A DNA stretch of 12,910 nt from an uncultured Eubacteriales bacterium (lineage in GTDB: Bacteria > Bacillota > Clostridia > Oscillospirales > Oscillospiraceae). The position numbers were made by a program, and so were the translations under genes. Below, in pieces: positions 8,401-12,910 of the stretch; within the stretch, counting starts at the first letter, position 1; each line of letters starts with the position of its first letter. The stretch spans positions 1 to 12,910 of the forward strand of contig URPA01000055.1 in assembly GCA_900549545.1 (NCBI GenBank), in the 5' to 3' direction. The notes under the pieces are model-generated. The model was not told where the DNA came from, ran no database searches, and was given only the letters and a program-made list of their open reading frames with translations.

Positions 8401-8424
8401 GCACAGAAAACAATAGAGGAGTAA
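5407..8424 (+). CDS. smc: Chromosome segregation protein SMC (short-arm form)
   Basis: SMC is the ATPase of bacterial condensin (Smc-ScpAB), which folds and separates sister chromosomes. N-terminal head: Walker A GPNGSGKSN near residue 32, then GLGRDGYSIIGQGKI and VFEEAAGISRFRYRK. First coiled-coil arm ~166-410. Hinge ~411-575, starting at GFEGYSGAVKAV and ending at GGSMTGG (from 567). Return arm ~576-830. C-terminal head: FGGGKAELRL, signature LLSGGE (SGGE at 908-911), Walker B CVMDEIEAALDE (D935, E936), and the HRRGTMEQAD D-loop/H-loop region. The total is 1005 aa against about 1186 in B. subtilis; both arms are shorter by about 90 residues while heads and hinge are normal. The residue after SGGE is M, where R, K or Q is usual. 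The SD is weak. ftsY follows, as in many Bacillota. Confidence 0.96.
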   Translation: MYLKALEIQGFKSFADKTVLSFEKDITAIVGPNGSGKSNISDAIMWVMGEQRTKTLRGAKMEDVIFGGTAIRGAMGYAQVTLIIDNSQRIIDSDSSEIMLTRRYYRSGESEYYINREQVRLKDINSLLMDTGLGRDGYSIIGQGKIADIVSNKSTDRREVFEEAAGISRFRYRKEEAERKLQKTEENLLRINDKTEELELQVGPLKKQAETAKRYLVLRDELRIKEISAWMATLDKLRSQAEAISQEYEQAKQALETARAELEALYASSGNISERMHQKDIESENARERLSAQESAQAECEANIAVLRANVSSAEANMQRLLNDIAQQESRTEEIKAGIKAANERVGELDNELKALEEKLTANSNVLDGCRMKLQNREQIAKDLGSKATAMEVEGRSLEARIRMLRDMERGFEGYSGAVKAVMRRAERGELQGIHGPAANLLRTNEDYALAIETALGAAAQNIVVDNQNAGRAAIEMLKRTDSGRATFLPIDTIRGSIMKDAPVNDPGFVGIACELADFDDKYKDIFINLLGRTVVAETLSDAVRISKANGNRLRIVTLDGQLINAGGSMTGGSAAKNSGILSRANELKKLVRQYERVKEDIKTCAQRLERANSDLAVVRYQLDMALEDQAELKSEASSFEAEKRTTLTSISQLEALLQSLSGDSEAHKSAVDAAKRQIDSFKSQQAQKEQRLDEIKAKCADIRAEIARISDSKLELEGKRTRAEKDAQRRNADLLELERQAARIEQRKLSADMEEKQILDKLWDNYELSHSAAMELRQDVENIQAANKEINSLRHSIAALGTPNLGAIDEYERVNTRYEFLTGQKEDVEKAKAELKDIIDQITAEMKAIFVERFNEIDCCFRQTFLELFGGGKAELRLEDESNVLECGIEIKVQPPGKALSTISLLSGGEMAFVAIALYFAILKVRPTPFCVMDEIEAALDEANVSRYAEYMRRMADKTQFLVITHRRGTMEQADMLYGVTMQEKGVSTVVELDLEAAQKTIEE

Positions 8425-8498
8425 TGGGATAAATCAGATTACTCGATTGAAAATGGCGTGCCGCTCGCCGCTAAAGCAGCAACCGCGGCACATGCCGA

Positions 8499-8570
8499 AA
8501 ATCTCCATCCAGCCGCATAGGAGGTTTTCATTCTCTTTAGCATTGTAGTTATGCGGCAGAATGGAGATTT
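8499..8570 (+). repeat. Imperfect inverted repeat (21-nt arms, 30-nt loop)
   Basis: The arms are 8499-8519 and 8550-8570, complementary at 19 of 21 positions. The two mismatches flank a single C-G pair, so the stem is nearly continuous. The ftsY start codon lies 2 nt beyond the right arm. Confidence 0.8.
8563..8566 (+). promoter_or_regulatory. Ribosome binding site of ftsY, inside the hairpin stem
   Basis: GGAG is 6 nt before ATG 8573, which fixes that start over the in-frame ATG at 8561 (that ATG overlaps the SD and has no SD of its own at proper spacing). Confidence 0.75.
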
Positions 8571-8572
8571 AT

Positions 8573-9478
8573 ATGGGATTTTTTGACAAGATTTTCTCCG
8601 GTCTGACCAAGACCAGAACCAATATGGAGGAGCTGGAGGAGCTTTTCCAGGGCTACGCGCCGGATGATGAGGATTTTTATGACGAGCTTGAAGAGCTGCT
8701 GGTTTTGTCCGATGTGGGCGCGGTGAACGCGCAGGCGGTGGTCAAGGCCATGCGCAAGCTCACCTGGGAGCGGCGCTTTCGCAAGGGCTATGAGGCCCGC
8801 GAGGGGCTTATCGAGATTCTGACAAAGATGCTCAACGTGGGCGATACCGGGCTTAAGCTCGACACCAAGCCCGCGGTCATCCTCATGGTGGGGGTAAACG
8901 GCGTCGGCAAGACTACCACCATCGGAAAACTCGCAAAGCAGCTTTCCGAGCAGGGGAAGAAGGTCCTACTCTGCGCGGGGGACACCTTCCGCGCGGCGGC
9001 TGCCGAGCAGCTCGGCATCTGGGCCGAGCGCAGCGGGGCGGAGATCGTGCGCCACGAGGAGGGGAGCGACCCCGGTGCCGTGGTGTATGACGGTATATGC
9101 GCCGCCAAGGCAAGAGGCAGCGATGTTATAATTATCGACACCGCAGGCCGCCTGCACAATAAGCAGAATCTGATGAACGAGCTTAACAAGATAAGCCGCA
9201 TCATCACGCGCGAGCTGCCCGAGGCCGACGTTGAGACGCTCATGGTGCTTGACGCCACCACCGGCCAGAACGGGCTTATTCAGGCAAAGCAGTTTTTGGA
9301 GACGTCGGGCCTTACCGGCATTGTCCTCACGAAGCTTGACGGCACGGCCAAGGGCGGCATAGTCTTTGCCATCGCCAATGAGCTGAAGCTCCCGGTGAAG
9401 TACGTCGGCGTTGGCGAAGGCGTGGATGATCTCATCCCCTTTGTAGCCGAGGACTTCGTCAAGGCGCTTTTTAAGTAA
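8573..9478 (+). CDS. ftsY: Signal recognition particle receptor FtsY
   Basis: FtsY is the membrane-associated SRP receptor GTPase; with Ffh it delivers ribosomes making membrane proteins to the translocon. From ATG 8573 it has 301 aa: an N domain (about 1-95) with a short amphipathic start MGFFDKIFSGLTKTR, and no long acidic A domain, as usual in Bacillota. The G domain shows GVNGVGKTTT (G1, 107-116), DTFRAAA (137-143, insertion-box type), DTAGR (189-193), TKLDGTAKGG (253-262) and the closing GVGEGVDDL (279-287). FtsY rather than Ffh: no methionine-rich M domain follows, and GVNGVGKT and LDGTAKGG are FtsY forms. ATG 8561 would add four residues but leaves the start without a proper SD. Translation may be limited by the leader hairpin that covers its SD. 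yhbY follows by 16 nt; ffh is not next to it. Confidence 0.96.
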   Translation: MGFFDKIFSGLTKTRTNMEELEELFQGYAPDDEDFYDELEELLVLSDVGAVNAQAVVKAMRKLTWERRFRKGYEAREGLIEILTKMLNVGDTGLKLDTKPAVILMVGVNGVGKTTTIGKLAKQLSEQGKKVLLCAGDTFRAAAAEQLGIWAERSGAEIVRHEEGSDPGAVVYDGICAAKARGSDVIIIDTAGRLHNKQNLMNELNKISRIITRELPEADVETLMVLDATTGQNGLIQAKQFLETSGLTGIVLTKLDGTAKGGIVFAIANELKLPVKYVGVGEGVDDLIPFVAEDFVKALFK

Positions 9479-9481
9479 TTT

Positions 9482-9486
9482 GGAGG
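9482..9486 (+). promoter_or_regulatory. Ribosome binding site of yhbY
   Basis: GGAGG lies 8 nt before ATG 9495. It argues against the in-frame TTG at 9480, which overlaps it. Confidence 0.75.
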
Positions 9487-9494
9487 TTGATTCA

Positions 9495-9803
9495 ATGGCA
9501 ATAACAAGCAAGCAGCGCGCCCAGCTGCGCGGCATAGCCGCCGGGGAGGACACCATTTTTCAGGTGGGCAAGGGCGGCATAAACGACAGCCTTATCCAGT
9601 CTGTCTCCGACGCGCTCAAGGCGCGGGAGCTTATAAAGGGCAGAGTTCTGGAAAATTCCCTGCTCACAGCGCGTGAGGCCTGTGACGCACTGGCCGAGGC
9701 CTGCGGCGCGGAGCAGGTGCAGGTCATCGGCAGCAAATTTGTGCTGTATAAAAAGAACGAGAAAGAGCCTAAAATAGTTCTTGTAAAGGACAGAAAAAGA
9801 TGA
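9495..9803 (+). CDS. yhbY: Ribosome assembly RNA-binding protein YhbY (CRM domain)
   Basis: This 102-aa protein is a single CRS1-YhbY (CRM) domain, a small KH-like RNA-binding fold associated with pre-50S ribosomes. Visible marks are the opening SKQRAQLRGIA, the family-typical VGKGGIND loop (the GxxG-like RNA contact), ALKARELIKGRVLEN, and the closing QVIGSKFVLYKKN. Length is normal (about 95-105). The start is ATG 9495. The stop overlaps the nadD start as ATGA, so the two are probably translationally coupled. In many Clostridia yhbY follows obgE; here it follows ftsY. Confidence 0.93.
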   Translation: MAITSKQRAQLRGIAAGEDTIFQVGKGGINDSLIQSVSDALKARELIKGRVLENSLLTAREACDALAEACGAEQVQVIGSKFVLYKKNEKEPKIVLVKDRKR

Positions 9804-10963
9804 AAATTGCCCTGTACGGCGGCAGCTTCAACCCGCCGCACCTCGGCCATCAGGAGGCGGCCAGAACCGCCGCCGAGGAACTGAAACCGGATATGCTGCT
9901 CATCATGCCGGATAATATTCCCCCGCATAAGGACATGGCTGAGGGCAGCCCAGACGCGCGGCAGCGCATGGAGCTGTGCGAGCTTGCCTTTGGGGATATC
10001 CCCGGCGCCGTTGTGTCGGACATGGAAATTTCGCGCGAGGGGCGCAGCTACACCGCCGACACCATCTCCCGCCTGCGGGAGCAGTACCCCGATGATGAGC
10101 TCGTCCTCATAGTTGGCACCGATATGCTCACAAGCTTTGAGCAGTGGTACAGGTTTGAGTATCTGCTTCAAAACTGCACCCTCGCCGCGCTATCCAGAGC
10201 TGAGGACGACGGGGACGAGATTCGCGCGAAGGCTCGGTATCTTGAAGAGGCTTACCACGCCCGCGTCCAGATTCTGCACCATGTGCCGGTGGAGGTATCC
10301 TCCACGGAGATACGTGAGGGGCTGCGCCTGCGCCGGGGCCGCGACGTGCTGGATGATAAGGTCTATTCCTGCATCATCAAAAACGCTTACTACGAGGCCC
10401 TGCCGGAGCTTAGTTGGCTGCGGGAGAAGGCATACGCCTATCTTGCGCCCAAGCGCGTGGCGCACGTGGCCGGCTGCGAGAGCGAGGCGGTGCTGCTTGC
10501 CAAGCACTGGGGCGAGGACGAGGAGGCCGCCGCGACAGCGGGGATACTTCATGATGTGACTAAAAAGTTAAGTTACGATGAGCAGTTGATATTGTGCGAA
10601 AAATATGGTATTATCTGCGATAAAGCGGAGCTTTCAGCGCCGAAGCTGCTGCACGCGAAGACGGGCGCCGCCCTTGCGCGGGCAGAGTTTGGCGTGTCGG
10701 AGGCGATATACGAGGCTATCCGCTGGCATACTACCGGCAAGAAGGACATGACCCTGCTTGAAAAGATAATCTACCTTGCCGATTATATCGAGCCCAACCG
10801 CGATTTTGAAGGGCTTGACAAGCTCAGAGAGCTTGCTTACAGCGATATTGACGGGGCGATGGCTCTCGGGCTTGAAATGAGCCTTGAGGACATCCGCTCC
10901 CGGGGCGATGAGCCCTATAAGGACACTGTTGAGGCGTATGAATGGTACGCCGGAAGGAGATAA
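9800..10963 (+). CDS. nadD: NadD-YqeK fusion: nicotinate-nucleotide adenylyltransferase plus HD-domain hydrolase
   Basis: Residues 1 to ~198 are NadD, which adenylates nicotinate mononucleotide in NAD synthesis: GGSFNPPHLGH (7-17, with the HxGH motif at 14-17), MPDNIPPHK, the GTDML strand, and SSTEIR (167-172). Residues ~203-387 are a YqeK-type HD domain: H222 in KRVAHVAG, HD at 251-252 in GILHDVTKK, H285 in LLHAKTGA, H310 in RWHTTGK, and D328 in YLADYIEPNRDF, a full metal-ligand set. YqeK of Bacillota is reported to be a symmetric Ap4A hydrolase. In most relatives these are two adjacent genes. Here one frame of 387 aa joins them with no stop or frame break. Both halves keep their catalytic residues, so both are probably active. 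The start overlaps yhbY by 4 nt; the stop is just before the rsfS SD and start. Confidence 0.95.
   Translation: MKIALYGGSFNPPHLGHQEAARTAAEELKPDMLLIMPDNIPPHKDMAEGSPDARQRMELCELAFGDIPGAVVSDMEISREGRSYTADTISRLREQYPDDELVLIVGTDMLTSFEQWYRFEYLLQNCTLAALSRAEDDGDEIRAKARYLEEAYHARVQILHHVPVEVSSTEIREGLRLRRGRDVLDDKVYSCIIKNAYYEALPELSWLREKAYAYLAPKRVAHVAGCESEAVLLAKHWGEDEEAAATAGILHDVTKKLSYDEQLILCEKYGIICDKAELSAPKLLHAKTGAALARAEFGVSEAIYEAIRWHTTGKKDMTLLEKIIYLADYIEPNRDFEGLDKLRELAYSDIDGAMALGLEMSLEDIRSRGDEPYKDTVEAYEWYAGRR
10954..10959 (+). promoter_or_regulatory. Ribosome binding site of rsfS
   Basis: AAGGAG overlaps the last codons of the fusion gene and lies 6 nt before ATG 10966, which makes that the start rather than the in-frame ATG at 10942. 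Confidence 0.75.
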
Positions 10964-10965
10964 CC

Positions 10966-11325
10966 ATGCTGACACCTGTTGAAATTGCCTCTATCGCCGC
11001 AAAAGCGCTGGACGACAAAAAGGCCCGGGACATCAAAGTCCTCAAGACCGCGGAGCACACTGTTCTGGCGGACTATTTTGTCATCTGCAACGGCACCTCC
11101 TCCAGCCACATCAAAGCGCTGGTTGACGAGGTGGACAAGCAGCTCTCCCTCGCGGGTGAGCCGCCTGTGCGCCGTGAGGGTATGCGCTCAGATATCTGGG
11201 TGCTGATGGACTTTGGCTGCGTCATCGTCCATGTATTCACCGACGAGGCAAGAAAATTTTATAATCTTGAGCGCCTTTGGAGCGATGCGGAGGAGGTCCC
11301 CCTCTCAGCCCTTCTGCGCCCCTGA
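10966..11325 (+). CDS. rsfS: Ribosome silencing factor RsfS
   Basis: RsfS (Iojap/RsfA/YbeB family) binds uL14 on the 50S subunit and blocks subunit joining when nutrients are short. From ATG 10966 it has 119 aa. Family marks are AAKALDDKKARDIKVL (12-26), LADYFVICNGTSSSHIKAL (34-52), EGMRSDIWVLMDFGCVIVHVF (71-91) and ARKFYNLERLWSDA (95-108). Length is typical. The gene is 2 nt after the nadD-yqeK stop, with a strong SD. Its C-terminus, VPLSALLRP, has three leucine codons (CTC, CTT, CTG) shortly before the hairpins preceding leuS. The yhbY-nadD-yqeK-rsfS-leuS order is conserved in Clostridia, though a lytR-type gene often sits before rsfS and is absent here. Confidence 0.95.
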   Translation: MLTPVEIASIAAKALDDKKARDIKVLKTAEHTVLADYFVICNGTSSSHIKALVDEVDKQLSLAGEPPVRREGMRSDIWVLMDFGCVIVHVFTDEARKFYNLERLWSDAEEVPLSALLRP

Positions 11326-11335
11326 TTACAGGGGC
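11318..11335 (+). repeat. Short GC-rich hairpin over the rsfS stop
   Basis: 11318-11324 pairs perfectly with 11329-11335 (7 bp) around a 4-nt loop. The rsfS stop lies at the top of the left arm. No T-run follows, so it is not a classic terminator; it may mark an mRNA end or processing point. Confidence 0.5.
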
Positions 11336-11345
11336 ATACAGACAC

Positions 11346-11376
11346 CGCCTGAAAAGCCCGGAGGGTTTCTCAGGCG
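11346..11376 (+). repeat. Strong hairpin between rsfS and leuS
   Basis: 11346-11352 pairs perfectly with 11370-11376 (7 bp). After one mismatch, 11354-11359 pairs with 11363-11368 (6 bp including a G-U), leaving a 3-nt loop. A T-run (11396-11400) lies about 20 nt downstream, too far for this hairpin to be its terminator. A weaker alternative stem, 11372-11377 with 11391-11396, would overlap this one and end directly at the T-run. Confidence 0.5.
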
Positions 11377-11433
11377 AAGAGGGTTTGCGGTTGCCTTTTT
11401 AAGCCGTAAAATGAAGAAAGGGACCTGATTAAC

Positions 11434-12910
11434 ATGAAATATGATTTTTCCGCGATAGAGAAAAAATGGCAGCAGCGCTGGGAGGAGACCAAGCCCTACG
11501 CCGCCGTCACCGGCAGCGACAAGCCCAAATTCTACGGGCTTATTGAGTTCCCGTACCCCTCCGGGCAGGGCTTGCACGTCGGCCATCCCCGCCCCTTTAC
11601 GGCGCTTGATATCGTCACGCGCAAAAAGCGCATGGAGGGCTACAATGTGCTTTTCCCCATCGGGTTTGACGCTTTCGGCCTGCCCACGGAGAACTACGCC
11701 ATAAAAAACCACATCCACCCCGCCATTGTCACCAAGAACAATATCGTCAACTTCACAAACCAGCTCAAAATGCTGGGTTACGGCTTTGACTGGGACAGGG
11801 TTGTCGACACAACCGACCCCAAGTATTACAAATGGACGCAGTGGATCTTCCTCCAGATGTTCAAGAAGGGCCTTGCATATAAGGCGACAATGCCCGTCAA
11901 CTGGTGCACAAGCTGCAAGTGCGTGCTGGCAAACGAAGAGGTCGTTGACGGCGTGTGCGAGCGCTGCGGGAGCGAGGTTATCCGCAAGGAGAAGAGCCAG
12001 TGGATGCTCGCCATCACCAAGTACGCCCAGCGCCTCATCGACGATCTGGACGATCTGGATTACATCGAGCGCGTCAAGATCCAGCAGAAGAACTGGATCG
12101 GCCGCTCCACCGGCGCGGAGCTCACCTTCAAGACCAATACCGAGGACGATATAACCGTCTACACCACCCGCCCGGACACTCTCTTCGGCGTGACATATAT
12201 GGTCATCTCACCCGAGCACCCGCTGCTTGAAAAGTGGAAGCCCCTCATCAAGAACGTCGATGAGGTCGAGAAATACCAGGACGCCGCTGCCCACAAGTCC
12301 GACTTTGAGCGCGGTGAGCTCAATAAGGACAAGACCGGCGTAAGGCTCGAGGGAATTGAGGTCACAAACCCCGCCACCGGAAAGACTGTTCCGATGTTTG
12401 TCTCTGACTACGTGCTCATGGGCTACGGTACCGGCATTGTCATGGGCGTTCCCGGCCACGACCAGCGCGACTGGGAGTTTGCGACCAAGTTCGGCCTGCC
12501 CATTATCGAGGTCGTCTCCGGCGGCGATATCACAAAAGAGGCCTTTGTCGCCAAGGACGACAGCGCCATCATGGTAAACTCCGGCTTCCTCAACGGCATG
12601 ACCGTCAAGGAGGCCATCCCCGCCATGAAAAAGCACGTTGTCGAGGCAGGATACGGCGTCGAGAAGGTCAATTATAAGCTGCGCGACTGGGTTTTCTCCC
12701 GCCAGCGCTACTGGGGCGAGCCTATCCCTCTTGTCCACTGCGACAAGTGCGGCTGGGTCCCCCTGCCCGAGAGCGAGCTGCCGCTCGTCCTGCCGCAGGT
12801 CGATTCCTATGAGCTGACCGACGACGGCGAGTCCCCGCTGTCCAAGATGACCGACTGGGTCAACACCACCTGCCCCTGCTGCGGCGGCCCCGCCAAGCGC
12901 GAGACTGACA
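11434..12910 (+). CDS. leuS: Leucyl-tRNA synthetase, N-terminal 492 residues (cut at right edge)
   Basis: LeuRS charges tRNA-Leu. The frame starts at ATG 11434 and stays open to the window end; a full protein would be about 800 aa. The N-terminus MKYDFSAIEKKWQQRW is typical. The class I HVGH (HIGH-type) motif is at 48-51 within PYPSGQGLHVGHP. A Zn knuckle follows (CTSCKC ... CERCG). The CP1 editing domain shows TTRPDTLFG and GTGIVMGVPGHDQRDWEFA, keeping the HDxRD aspartate. Then comes the return to the catalytic core, LRDWVFSRQRYWGEPIP, and the start of a second Cys-rich zinc element (HCDKCGW, TCPCCGG). GHPRPFTALDIV and VMGVPGH differ from the E. coli-like GHPEGYTATD and VMAVPAH and point to a variant LeuRS lineage I associate with Clostridia. 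A weak SD (AGGG at 11419-11422) lies 11 nt upstream. The KMSKS loop and C-terminal domain are outside the window. Confidence 0.96.
   Translation, partial: MKYDFSAIEKKWQQRWEETKPYAAVTGSDKPKFYGLIEFPYPSGQGLHVGHPRPFTALDIVTRKKRMEGYNVLFPIGFDAFGLPTENYAIKNHIHPAIVTKNNIVNFTNQLKMLGYGFDWDRVVDTTDPKYYKWTQWIFLQMFKKGLAYKATMPVNWCTSCKCVLANEEVVDGVCERCGSEVIRKEKSQWMLAITKYAQRLIDDLDDLDYIERVKIQQKNWIGRSTGAELTFKTNTEDDITVYTTRPDTLFGVTYMVISPEHPLLEKWKPLIKNVDEVEKYQDAAAHKSDFERGELNKDKTGVRLEGIEVTNPATGKTVPMFVSDYVLMGYGTGIVMGVPGHDQRDWEFATKFGLPIIEVVSGGDITKEAFVAKDDSAIMVNSGFLNGMTVKEAIPAMKKHVVEAGYGVEKVNYKLRDWVFSRQRYWGEPIPLVHCDKCGWVPLPESELPLVLPQVDSYELTDDGESPLSKMTDWVNTTCPCCGGPAKRETD

Larger units (their letters stand above)
8455..8572 (+). 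promoter_or_regulatory. Structured leader before ftsY: two hairpins with complementary loops, SD buried
   Basis: The 148-nt space between the smc stop and the ftsY start has no credible gene. Hairpin I: 8458-8464 pairs perfectly with 8485-8491 (7 bp, GC-rich), possibly extended by 8455-8457 with 8494-8496 across a 2-nt bulge. Hairpin II: 8499-8519 pairs with 8550-8570 (19 of 21 positions, mismatches 8509/8560 and 8511/8558), with a 30-nt loop. The right arm contains the ftsY SD GGAG (8563-8566), paired to CTCC at 8503-8506. GCTAAAG at 8470-8476 in loop I is the exact complement of CTTTAGC at 8535-8541 in loop II. An unpaired AGGAGG (8519-8524) opens loop II. I do not recognise a known riboswitch class. 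There is no T-run, so this is not an intrinsic terminator. Pairings are seen in the sequence; regulation is inferred. Confidence 0.55.

Noticed and set aside
8561..8572. ATG 8561 as the ftsY start
   Set aside because: It overlaps the SD that serves ATG 8573, and FtsY homologues begin with the MGFF-type sequence.
8425..8572. Intrinsic terminator after smc
   Set aside because: Neither hairpin is followed by a T-run, and the second one contains the ftsY SD.
8551..8586. Eleven-codon open frame starting at ATG 8551 and overlapping the ftsY start
   Set aside because: The AGGAGG upstream is 26 nt away and there is no other SD. It is more simply part of the hairpin arm.
11385..11412. Sigma-70-like promoter before leuS (TTGCGG, 16 nt, TAAAAT)
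   Set aside because: The -10 fits well but the -35 matches only three positions, and the start of transcription would fall on the ribosome binding site.
11326..11433. T-box leader for leuS
   Set aside because: The spacer is too short and lacks the AGGGTGG-type T-box sequence.
11726..12154. + strand frame of 142 codons inside leuS
   Set aside because: It is out of frame with a clear LeuRS reading frame, and is rich in Ser/Arg as expected for a frame-shifted GC-rich gene.

Overview
The window is an accessory-free stretch of housekeeping genes, all on the + strand and tightly packed. It comes from a GC-rich member of the Clostridia (Bacillota), most likely an Oscillospiraceae/Ruminococcaceae-type gut anaerobe. 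That placement is inference, from three things: the gene order (topA-trmFO, plsX-rnc-radical SAM-smc-ftsY, yhbY-nadD-yqeK-rsfS-leuS), the strong SD sites, and the frequent use of CTT, ATA and AAA codons in otherwise GC-rich genes. I see no tRNA, rRNA, CRISPR array, insertion sequence or phage gene.

Layout: (1) 1-1395 is one open frame. Its first ~70 codons read as glutaminyl-tRNA synthetase and the rest as the C-terminal part of DNA topoisomerase I; the frame is open at the left edge. (2) 1398-2723 trmFO. (3) 2707-3717 plsX, overlapping trmFO. (4) 3720-4388 rnc. (5) 4385-5395 an Elp3-like radical SAM protein. (6) 5407-8424 smc, about 180 residues shorter than the usual bacterial SMC. (7) 8425-8572 a 148-nt structured leader. 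(8) 8573-9478 ftsY. (9) 9495-9803 yhbY. (10) 9800-10963 a nadD-yqeK fusion. (11) 10966-11325 rsfS. (12) 11326-11433 a spacer with hairpins. (13) 11434 to the window end, leuS, cut off at the right.

The genes cover DNA topology (topA), tRNA U54 methylation (trmFO), phospholipid initiation (plsX), RNA processing (rnc), chromosome folding (smc), membrane protein targeting (ftsY), ribosome assembly and silencing (yhbY, rsfS), NAD and probably Ap4A metabolism (nadD-yqeK), and leucyl-tRNA charging (leuS). Short gaps and 4-nt or 17-nt overlaps suggest polycistronic transcription. The only two intergenic spaces over 100 nt precede ftsY and leuS, and both hold inverted repeats.

I do not see a wholly new gene system. 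The items most worth checking are: the glnS/topA seam near 202-222 (assembly chimera or real fusion); the ftsY leader, where a 21-nt imperfect inverted repeat buries the ftsY SD and the loops of two adjacent hairpins are complementary over 7 nt; the evenly shortened SMC arms; and the NadD-YqeK fusion.
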